Assembly (NCBI GenBank): GCA_016303085.1
Contig: JAEDMI010000182.1
Location: forward strand, 1-5,112
Direction: 5' to 3'
Source of the DNA: Acetatifactor sp.
GTDB lineage: Bacteria > Bacillota > Clostridia > Lachnospirales > Lachnospiraceae
DNA: 5,112 bases
Shown here: positions 1 through 4,693 of the stretch, piece by piece
How the letters are laid out: every line of letters begins with the position of its first letter
Numbering within the stretch: position 1 is the stretch's first letter
Notes under the pieces: generated by a model
What the model was told of the DNA's origin: nothing
Seen by the model: the letters and a program-made list of their open reading frames with translations, nothing else
The model's database searches: none
Position numbers and translations under genes: made by a program

Positions 1-51
1 GAAGACGGAAAGTATCTGTTTGATGTAAAAATTACAACAAATCAGAGATAG
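1..51 (+). CDS. 3' end of an unidentified protein gene (partial)
   Basis: The only frame open from the window edge runs for 16 codons and stops at TAG (49-51); the other two + frames stop within about 25 bases. The visible C-terminus reads EDGKYLFDVKITTNQR, a charged, beta-strand-like tail with no motif I can assign. The gene begins outside the window, so neither family nor function can be named. The next small gene follows after about 57 nt with no visible promoter or terminator between them, so the two may share a transcript. It is called coding because of the open frame and plausible composition only. Confidence 0.5.
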   Translation, partial: EDGKYLFDVKITTNQR

Positions 52-108
52 AACCAACAGAAGCGATTCATTTTTGATTTTGGCATGAACGGTGAAGTGA
101 GAGGAAAT

Positions 109-300
109 ATGAGAAACTTCTGGAAGAGAATACCGAAAGAAACAGATTTTGATAAAGAGGAACAACTGAAGCAGGAACCAGTGGAAAAGAAAGACATACC
201 GGCTATGCTGTTTGCATCACTTATTTCGGTTTTCCTACCTGTTCTCTTAATTCTGCTTCTTTTCGCCGGACTCTGCTATCTGCTGTTTGTGGGTTTTTAG
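109..300 (+). CDS. small single-pass membrane protein, function unknown
   Basis: This encodes 63 residues from ATG 109. That start is chosen because AGAGG (100-104) lies just upstream, although the 4-nt spacing is short. An in-frame ATG at 85 would add 8 residues but has no ribosome binding site. The first ~30 residues are strongly charged (MRNFWKRIPKE, then a Lys/Glu-rich stretch up to KKD at 27-29). Residues ~32-61 form one long hydrophobic segment rich in Leu, Val and Phe with Pro44 in the middle, ending at Phe63. A cytoplasmic charged N-terminus with one membrane helix is the likely topology. I do not recognise a family. The hairpin at 358-402 probably ends its transcript, so it belongs with the gene upstream rather than with secG. 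Confidence 0.6.
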   Translation: MRNFWKRIPKETDFDKEEQLKQEPVEKKDIPAMLFASLISVFLPVLLILLLFAGLCYLLFVGF

Positions 301-346
301 TGAACGGAGCTGAAGCTATCCGATTTGAATTTAACCCAAAAAGTAG

Positions 347-375
347 TTGAATTGTGAAACAGACTGTGCTATAAT
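347..375 (+). promoter_or_regulatory. sigma-A promoter of secG (extended -10)
   Basis: TTGAAT (347-352) and TATAAT (370-375) are separated by exactly 17 nt, with TG at 367-368 giving an extended -10 (TGCTATAAT). Transcription should start near 382, giving a secG leader of about 75 nt. A second copy of TTGAATT lies 22 bp upstream (325-331), which may be chance. The -10 element sits inside the loop of the inverted repeat 358-402. Confidence 0.85.
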
Positions 376-402
376 CATTATTGTGTGCGTGCATAGTCTG
401 TT
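358..402 (+). terminator. terminator-like inverted repeat ending the upstream transcript, overlapping the secG promoter
   Basis: AACAGACTGTGC (358-369) pairs with GCATAGTCTGTT (391-402) over all 12 positions, one being a G-U pair. The 21-nt loop contains the TATAAT box, and the right arm runs into five T residues (401-405). RNA coming from upstream would contain both arms and could terminate. RNA started at the embedded promoter (about 382) lacks the left arm and would escape. The large loop makes it weaker than a classic terminator. The alternative is a protein operator whose half-site centres are about 33 bp apart. Confidence 0.6.
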
Positions 403-456
403 TTTATGCCAAGAGCGCACAGGAAAATGCAAGTACCCTTGGGAGGTGTAATATAA

Positions 457-696
457 ATGGGAGCTTTAAGGATTGTGATAACAATTGCTTTTATATTGAT
501 TTGTGTGGCACTGGTTGTGTTGGTACTGATGCAGGAAGGTAAATCCGCAGGTCTTGGTTCCATCAGCGGAGCGGCAGAGACCTACTGGGGAAAGAACAAG
601 GGACGTTCCATGGAGGGACTTCTGGTGAAACTTACCAAGTGGTTGGCTGTTTTGTTTATGGTAATTGCGGTTATACTGAATTTAAATGTATTTTAA
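457..696 (+). CDS. secG: SecG, preprotein translocase subunit
   Basis: SecG is the small accessory subunit of the SecYEG membrane channel and assists SecA-driven protein export. The 79 residues are the normal family length. They show two hydrophobic helices (about residues 4-24 and 59-78) joined by the diagnostic cytoplasmic loop LMQEGKSAGLGSISG (24-38) followed by AAETYWGKNKGR (39-50), which is the SecG signature. The start ATG 457 is supported by GGGAGGTG at 441-448 with 8-nt spacing. It has its own promoter (347-375) and is followed 12 nt after the stop by a strong intrinsic terminator, so it is probably made largely as a single-gene transcript with some read-through into rnr. Nothing looks truncated or unusual. 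Confidence 0.95.
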   Translation: MGALRIVITIAFILICVALVVLVLMQEGKSAGLGSISGAAETYWGKNKGRSMEGLLVKLTKWLAVLFMVIAVILNLNVF

Positions 697-708
697 GTTA
701 CTGTCTGA

Positions 709-743
709 AACACTCTTGTGAAGCCTCACAAGGGTGTTTTTTT
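709..743 (+). terminator. intrinsic terminator after secG
   Basis: AACACTCTTGTGA (709-721) and TCACAAGGGTGTT (726-738) form a 13-bp stem with one U-G pair and a 4-nt AGCC loop. A run of seven T residues follows (737-743). This is a textbook Rho-independent terminator. It lies only 58 nt before the rnr start codon, and I find no convincing promoter in that gap, so rnr expression may depend partly on read-through. Confidence 0.9.
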
Positions 744-801
744 GCACGAATCCGCGCTTTGGAAGAAGATTCCGGGGCGTGTCAAGGCAGATGGGAGAAT
801 T

Positions 802-2982
802 ATGACGAACAGCGATATCAGAGAAAAAAGGAAAAAAGTGATTTGTGACCTGGTAAATGATTCCATGTATGTTCCCATGAAGGAAAAGGAGCTTGCCATG
901 TTTTTGCAGGTGGCGAAGGAGGACAGAGAGGAGTTTAAAGCCATATTGCAGGAACTTTTGGCGGAGGGCAGCCTGATGCTGACGCTGAAAGGAAAATATA
1001 TGAAGTCCAACGGAAAAATACTGACAGGAACTTTTATCAGCAATTCCAAGGGTTTCGGGTTTGTGGAAGTCGAAGGCCGGGAGGAGGATTTGTTTATCCC
1101 GGAAGATAAGACCAACGGAGCCTTTCACAGGGATATTGTACAGGTGGCGCTTCTGCCGGGAAACAGCGGAAAACGCCAGGAAGCACAGGTATTAAAGATT
1201 ATTGCCAGAGGAATGAATCAAGTGGTCGGCACCTACGAGCGTTCCGGAGATAATTACGGCTTCGTTGTACCGGACAACGCAAAAATCCCTCAGGATATCT
1301 TTGTGCCAAAGGAGCGCTCCAAGGGAGCCATGAGCGGACATAAGGTTGTGGTGGAAATCACGGACTACGGAACCGACAGGCGCAGCCCCGAGGGCAAGGT
1401 GATTGAAATACTGGGACATATCAACGATCCGGGAGTGGACATTATGTCCATTGTCAGGGGTTATGAGCTTCCGGTGGAATTTTCGGAAAAAATCATGAAT
1501 CAGGTGGAACGGGTTTCTCAGGAGGTTTCTGAAGCGGACAGGGCGGGACGCCGGGATTTGCGGGACGTGACCATGGTGACAATAGACGGAGAGGATGCCA
1601 AGGATTTGGACGATGCAGTCAGTGTCTCCTTTGACGGGGAAAAATATCACCTGGGGGTACACATTGCGGACGTGACCAACTATGTGCAGGAGAATTCCGC
1701 TCTGGACAGGGAGGCCTTGAAAAGAGGAACCAGCGTCTATCTGGTGGACCGGGTTATCCCCATGCTGCCTCATGCCCTGTCAAACGGCATCTGTTCCCTG
1801 AATGAGGGCGTGGACAGACTGGCGCTGAGCTGCCTGATGACGGTAAACCTGCAGGGGGAGATTACGGACTATGAAATCTGCGAATCCGTCATCCGGGTTA
1901 ATCGGAGGATGTCCTATACGGTAGTAAAGAAGCTGTTGGAGGCGGAAACTGTATCGGCGGATAAAAAAGGGGAAACGGCAGCACTACAGGCAGAATATGC
2001 GGAGCTGCTTCCCATGTTCAAAGAGATGGAAAGATTAGCGGGAATTCTTCGTGAGAAAAGAAGAAAGCGCGGCTCCATCGACTTTGATTTCCCGGAGTGT
2101 AAAATTTATTTAGACAGAGACGGTCATCCGCTGGATATCAAGCCCTATGAACGCAACGTGGCAACGGATATCATTGAGGACTTTATGCTTGCTGCCAACG
2201 AGACGGTGGCGCAACATTTTTACTGGCTGGAACTACCCTTTGTGTACCGTGTTCATGATGTGCCCGACGGTGAGAGGATACAGAAACTTTCTGCCATTAT
2301 CAACAATTTCGGCTACTATATGAAGTCCGTGGGCAGGACAGGAGCCAAGGTCAGCAGCGAGGAAATCCATCCAAAGGAGATTCAGAAGCTTTTGGCAAAG
2401 ATAGCGGGGACGCCGGAGGAGGCAATGATCAGCCGCCTTGCCTTGCGCAGCATGAAACAGGCAAAGTACAGCATAGAGTGCACCGGCCATTTCGGGCTGG
2501 CTTGTCCCTATTATTGTCACTTTACCTCGCCCATCCGCCGATATCCGGATTTACAGATTCACCGGATTATCAAGGAACAGCTGCGGGGCAGACTGAACGA
2601 GGACCGTGTCGCACATTACCGGGAGATTCTGCCGGAGGTGGCAAAGCACTCTTCCGAAACAGAGCGCAGGGCTGATGAGGCAGAACGGGAGACCGATAAG
2701 CTGAAAAAAGTGGAGTATATGGAAGATAGAATCGGTGAGAACTTTGAGGGGGTTGTCTCCGGTATTACAGGCTGGGGTATCTATGTGGAACTCCCAAACA
2801 CGGTGGAAGGATTGGTGCACGTGTCAAAGCTGCCGGGGGACTATTTTTATTACAACGAGAAATCCTGCGAGATGGTGGGAGAGGCAACCGGACGTACCTT
2901 TAAGTTAGGGATGCCGGTTACCGTGTGTATAGAAGGATGCGACAGGTTTACAAGGTCAATCGATATGTCGCTGGTTTTATAA
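802..2982 (+). CDS. rnr: ribonuclease R (3'-5' exoribonuclease)
   Basis: RNase R degrades structured RNA from the 3' end to mononucleotides. It acts in mRNA turnover, rRNA quality control and removal of nonstop mRNA released by trans-translation. The product is 726 residues from ATG 802, chosen because GGGAGA (793-798) precedes it; the longer in-frame GTG 718 lies inside the secG terminator. Domains in order: N-terminal winged-helix region (~5-65); two cold-shock-type OB folds (~74-122, GTFISNSKGFGFV; ~141-188, GTYERSGDNYGFVVP); RNB catalytic core (~250-580); and C-terminal S1 domain (~647-726). The metal-binding motif DGEDAKDLDD gives catalytic aspartates D262, D268, D270 and D271, matching the RNase II/R pattern. 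GTSVY (Tyr313), RGSIDFDFPE (from 423), EDFMLAAN (459-466) and HFTSPIRRYPDL (from His573) are all intact. The chain ends right after the S1 domain without the Lys-rich tail seen in many homologues. smpB follows after 80 nt. Confidence 0.97.
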   Translation: MTNSDIREKRKKVICDLVNDSMYVPMKEKELAMFLQVAKEDREEFKAILQELLAEGSLMLTLKGKYMKSNGKILTGTFISNSKGFGFVEVEGREEDLFIPEDKTNGAFHRDIVQVALLPGNSGKRQEAQVLKIIARGMNQVVGTYERSGDNYGFVVPDNAKIPQDIFVPKERSKGAMSGHKVVVEITDYGTDRRSPEGKVIEILGHINDPGVDIMSIVRGYELPVEFSEKIMNQVERVSQEVSEADRAGRRDLRDVTMVTIDGEDAKDLDDAVSVSFDGEKYHLGVHIADVTNYVQENSALDREALKRGTSVYLVDRVIPMLPHALSNGICSLNEGVDRLALSCLMTVNLQGEITDYEICESVIRVNRRMSYTVVKKLLEAETVSADKKGETAALQAEYAELLPMFKEMERLAGILREKRRKRGSIDFDFPECKIYLDRDGHPLDIKPYERNVATDIIEDFMLAANETVAQHFYWLELPFVYRVHDVPDGERIQKLSAIINNFGYYMKSVGRTGAKVSSEEIHPKEIQKLLAKIAGTPEEAMISRLALRSMKQAKYSIECTGHFGLACPYYCHFTSPIRRYPDLQIHRIIKEQLRGRLNEDRVAHYREILPEVAKHSSETERRADEAERETDKLKKVEYMEDRIGENFEGVVSGITGWGIYVELPNTVEGLVHVSKLPGDYFYYNEKSCEMVGEATGRTFKLGMPVTVCIEGCDRFTRSIDMSLVL

Positions 2983-3007
2983 TGGTATAGTATCAACAAC
3001 AGGTTTA

Positions 3008-3036
3008 TTGCTTTTTTCTTTAGAAGCAGATAGAAT
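3008..3036 (+). promoter_or_regulatory. possible sigma-A promoter for smpB
   Basis: TTGCTT (3008-3013) and TAGAAT (3031-3036) are separated by 17 nt. The -35 matches the consensus at only 3 of 6 positions and the -10 at 5 of 6. A start near 3043 would give a short leader carrying the smpB ribosome binding site. I see no terminator hairpin between rnr and smpB, so smpB could also be read from upstream. Confidence 0.4.
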
Positions 3037-3062
3037 AAATATTTAGGCAGGAGGTGAGACAG

Positions 3063-3533
3063 ATGGCACAGAAAAAGGAGACACAGAAGCTGATTGCCAA
3101 CAACAAAAAGGCATTCCATGATTATTTTATTGATGAGACCTATGAGGCGGGTGTAGCACTTCACGGCACGGAGGTAAAGTCTATGCGTATGGGAAAGTGC
3201 AGCATCAAGGAATCCTTTATCCGCATCGAAAACGGGGAGGTGTTCGTCTATGGCATGCACGTCAGCCCCTACGAGAAGGGTAATATTTTTAACAAGGATC
3301 CCCTGAGAGTAAAAAAGCTGTTGATGCACAAGTACGAAATCAACAAGCTGGCGGGAAAAATTGCGGAGAAGGGTTATACACTGGTTCCTTTGCAGGTATA
3401 CTTTAAAGAGGGCAAGGTAAAGGTAGAAGTAGGTCTGGCCCGAGGCAAGAAACTCTATGACAAGAGAGAAGACATCGCAAAGAAGGATGTCAGGAGAGAG
3501 ACGGAAAGAGAGTTTAAAATTAAAAATCTCTAA
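3063..3533 (+). CDS. smpB: SmpB, tmRNA-binding protein
   Basis: SmpB binds the tRNA-like part of tmRNA, delivers it to ribosomes stalled without a stop codon, and occupies the decoding centre in place of an anticodon arm. The 156 residues are the usual length. ATG 3063 is chosen because AGGAGG (3049-3054) lies 8 nt before it; an in-frame GTG at 3054 overlaps that binding site and is not credible. Visible hallmarks are the N-terminal IANNKKAFHDYFI (11-23), the GTEVKS motif (35-40), the HVSPYEKGNIFNKDPLR stretch in the middle, and VGLARGKKLYDKRE near the C-terminus. The C-terminal tail is rich in Lys, Arg and Glu; in this family it becomes helical in the mRNA channel. Its RNA partner ssrA starts 76 nt downstream and RNase R is encoded immediately upstream. 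Confidence 0.97.
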   Translation: MAQKKETQKLIANNKKAFHDYFIDETYEAGVALHGTEVKSMRMGKCSIKESFIRIENGEVFVYGMHVSPYEKGNIFNKDPLRVKKLLMHKYEINKLAGKIAEKGYTLVPLQVYFKEGKVKVEVGLARGKKLYDKREDIAKKDVRRETEREFKIKNL

Positions 3534-3549
3534 ATTTCAAGCTGATTTG

Positions 3550-3578
3550 TTGACAGCCTGACAGAAATTCAATATACT
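3550..3578 (+). promoter_or_regulatory. strong sigma-A promoter of ssrA
   Basis: TTGACA (3550-3555) is a perfect -35 and TATACT (3573-3578) a 5-of-6 -10, with exactly 17 nt between. Transcription should begin near 3585, about 25 nt before the mature tmRNA 5' end at 3610. That fits RNase P trimming of a short leader. This is among the best-matching promoters in the window, as expected for an abundant stable RNA. Confidence 0.9.
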
Positions 3579-3609
3579 GTATTAGCAGGTGGGAAATGCC
3601 TGAAAATTC

Positions 3610-4004
3610 GGGGTAGTAAAGGTTTCGACAGGGGTCTTGCAGCTGGAGAAGCTATCCGTTGCGACACGTTAATCGCACAATTAAACTAAACGCTGAAGAT
3701 AATAATCAGTTAGCATTTGCAGCGTAAACCGAACTTGTTCGGCTCGCTGTGAGTGACGCGCCTTATGGCGCTCGTCCGCTCCGGGGCACTCACACTCCGG
3801 AATCCGGGCGTCGACTATGTGAGAAACGACACGCGTTAAGCTTTGCGCGCGCGGGCGTAATATGAAGCTACCTTAAGCGGCAGATTGTTCGTTTTCTGCC
3901 GCAGTAGGGAACAGGGCGGGCAAGGCCGCCCCCAAAAACGGACTATGATAGTAGAAGGACAGGGAATGGGCTTTTGGACACGGGTTCGACTCCCGTCTAC
4001 TCCA
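3610..4004 (+). ncRNA. ssrA: transfer-messenger RNA (tmRNA, one-piece)
   Basis: tmRNA rescues stalled ribosomes with SmpB by acting first as alanyl-tRNA and then as a short mRNA encoding a degradation tag. The 5' end GGGGUAG (3610-3616) pairs over 7 bp with CUACUCC (3997-4003), including a G-U at the third pair. The conserved AAAGGTTTCGAC lies at 3618-3629. The T arm is ACGGG/CCCGT (3980-3984 and 3992-3996) around a TTCGACT loop. The tag frame is at 3692-3727. Helix 5 encloses its stop codon: CAGCG/CGCTG (3720-3724/3745-3749) and CCGAA/TTCGG (3729-3733/3738-3742). Further GC-rich stems belong to the pseudoknot region: GTGAGTG/CACTCAC (3749-3755/3787-3793), GCGGCAGA/TCTGCCGC (3877-3884/3895-3902) and GGGCGG/CCGCCC (3914-3919/3926-3931). 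The 3' CCA is not encoded, because A4004 is followed by TCCA. The 395-nt length is slightly long for the family. Exact ends are inferred from the acceptor pairing. Confidence 0.96.
3692..3727 (+). other. tmRNA tag-peptide reading frame (AEDNNQLAFAA)
   Basis: Reading from GCT 3692 gives AEDNNQLAFAA and then TAA (3725-3727). The length, the acidic/Asn-rich start and the hydrophobic end in Ala-Ala fit proteolysis tags read by ClpXP-type proteases. GCT is taken as the resume codon because the tag then starts with Ala and follows a CTAAAC stretch; an upstream in-frame AAC cannot be formally excluded. Most tags I know end in LALAA or LAVAA; here Phe replaces the middle residue. Confidence 0.85.
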
Positions 4005-4012
4005 TCCATGAA

Positions 4013-4045
4013 AGAAGGCAATGCTTGAGTGCTTGCCTTCTTTTT
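4013..4045 (+). terminator. intrinsic terminator of ssrA
   Basis: AGAAGGCAA (4013-4021) pairs perfectly with TTGCCTTCT (4033-4041) around an 11-nt loop, followed by a T run (4041-4045, then CTTT). It begins 9 nt after the tmRNA 3' end. The stem can extend two more A-T pairs into the T tract. Confidence 0.9.
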
Positions 4046-4119
4046 CTTTGTCAGGTCTGGTAATAAATGAATTTTGGGAAAAATGAGCGGGAAATTATTG
4101 AGTCTCTTTTGAAAATGGG

Positions 4120-4149
4120 TTGTATGACAAAAGACGAATGTGCTATTAT
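4120..4149 (+). promoter_or_regulatory. probable sigma-A promoter of the yjdF leader
   Basis: TTGTAT (4120-4125) and TATTAT (4144-4149) are 18 nt apart, with TG at 4141-4142 giving an extended -10. The TGTGCTATTAT context closely resembles that of the secG promoter. Transcription starting near 4156 would begin just before the structured leader. The stretch 4046-4119, between the ssrA terminator and this promoter, shows no other signal apart from a doubtful short reading frame that starts at 4067. Confidence 0.65.
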
Positions 4150-4155
4150 ATCAGA

Positions 4156-4238
4156 TGAAAAATACAGGGTAAGTAACCTGCCCCTCCGGGTTGTCCGTTC
4201 TTTGCTCATTTCAATCAACTAATAAAGGAGGGATTGTC
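4156..4238 (+). promoter_or_regulatory. yjdF-type riboswitch leader (azaaromatic-responsive class)
   Basis: The ~80-nt untranslated leader of this YjdF-family gene is compactly structured. CAGG (4164-4167) pairs with CCTG (4177-4180), and GGGTT follows the C-rich run 4181-4187 and can pair with AACC (4175-4178) as an alternative. YjdF genes in Firmicutes are typically preceded by the yjdF motif RNA, a riboswitch class known to respond to diverse azaaromatic compounds. I identify this one from gene context, leader length and structure, not from a covariance search. CCCTCC (4182-4187) is a perfect complement of the gene's Shine-Dalgarno GGAGGG (4227-4232), pointing to translational control by hiding the ribosome binding site. 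No intrinsic terminator is visible before the start codon. The exact 5' boundary is uncertain. Confidence 0.7.
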
Positions 4239-4655
4239 ATGGGCAATGTAAGTGGCGGACTGACAGTATATTTTGAAGAACCGTTCTGGATAGGCGTTTT
4301 TGAACGGATTTGTGATGGAAAACTCTCAGTAGCAAAAGTAACCTTTGGTGCGGAACCGAAGGATTATGAAGTGCAGGAGTTTATTCTGAAGCATTACTTC
4401 AGTCTGTGTTTCAGCCCGGCTGTGGCAACTACTGTAAAAGAAGCAAAGAAAAATCCGAAAAGGATACAGCGAGATGTGAAGAAACAATTACAGAGTGTCG
4501 GAATTGGAACGAAATCTCAGCAAGCTTTGAAGTTACAGCAGGAGCAGAACAAACAGGAACGCAAAGTGAAAAGCCGAGAACAAAAACTGGCAGAATCGGA
4601 GCGCATGTTTGAACTGAAACAGCAAAAAAGAATTGCGAAACACAAGGGGCATTAG
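4239..4655 (+). CDS. yjdF: YjdF family protein (DUF2992)
   Basis: The product is 138 residues from ATG 4239, chosen because AGGAGGG (4226-4232) lies 6 nt upstream; the in-frame TTG at 4191 falls inside the riboswitch. Residues 1-62 form the recognisable YjdF/DUF2992 core: GGLTVYFEEPFWIGVFER (6-23), VAKVTFGAEPKDYEV (31-45) and the FILKHY segment (48-53). From ~67 the chain is very basic and charged (KEAKKNPKRIQRDVKKQ), then a long Gln/Lys/Glu-rich helix (~94-131) likely to be a coiled coil, ending KHKGH. No signal peptide or membrane segment is seen, so it is probably cytoplasmic. The biochemical role is unknown. Riboswitch control in this family suggests a response to, or protection from, azaaromatic compounds, which is inference. 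The basic tail could bind nucleic acid. It may share a transcript with the TfoX-domain gene 38 nt downstream. Confidence 0.9.
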   Translation: MGNVSGGLTVYFEEPFWIGVFERICDGKLSVAKVTFGAEPKDYEVQEFILKHYFSLCFSPAVATTVKEAKKNPKRIQRDVKKQLQSVGIGTKSQQALKLQQEQNKQERKVKSREQKLAESERMFELKQQKRIAKHKGH

Positions 4656-4662
4656 CCCCTTG
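4643..4662 (+). terminator. hairpin at the yjdF stop codon (weak or partial terminator)
   Basis: CAAGGGGC (4643-4650) and GCCCCTTG (4655-4662) form a perfect 8-bp stem with an ATTA loop overlapping the TAG stop (4653-4655). The following sequence (GTTTCC) is a poor T tract, so it may attenuate, stabilise the 3' end or set the ratio of the two genes rather than stop transcription fully. No separate promoter is evident before the next gene. Confidence 0.5.
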
Positions 4663-4693
4663 GTTTCCAAACTTTTATTTGGAGGTGTTAATT

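Noticed and set aside
312..322. GAAGCTATCCG also occurs at 3648-3658 inside tmRNA
   Set aside because: A few exact 11-nt repeats are expected by chance in about 5 kb, and the flanks do not match, so it is not evidence of an attachment site or antisense RNA.
718..801. N-terminal extension of RNase R from GTG 718
   Set aside because: That codon lies inside the secG terminator stem and has no ribosome binding site; ATG 802 has GGGAGA upstream and begins a normal RNase R N-terminus.
682..1128. Long - strand reading frames opposite rnr (also near 1192-1773 and 2233-2820)
   Set aside because: They are shadows of the strongly supported RNase R frame; their translations show no domain and no start signals.
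2850..3329. 159-residue - strand frame across the rnr-smpB junction
   Set aside because: It overlaps two conserved genes antisense and has low-complexity Leu-rich stretches typical of reversed Lys/Glu codons.
3836..3860. Alternating GC tract (GCGCGCGC) as possible Z-DNA or repeat
   Set aside because: It lies within the tmRNA pseudoknot region, where GC-rich pairing explains it.
3836..4021. 61-residue reading frame on the - strand
   Set aside because: It is the complement of the 3' part of tmRNA and its constrained helices, with no ribosome binding site.
4124..4129. ATGACA as the -35 of the yjdF promoter
   Set aside because: It matches the consensus at 5 of 6 positions but lies only 14 nt from TATTAT, too close for sigma-A; TTGTAT at 18 nt with an extended -10 is better.
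4406..4612. 68-residue + strand frame inside yjdF
   Set aside because: It is an out-of-frame shadow of the YjdF coding sequence, without its own ribosome binding site.
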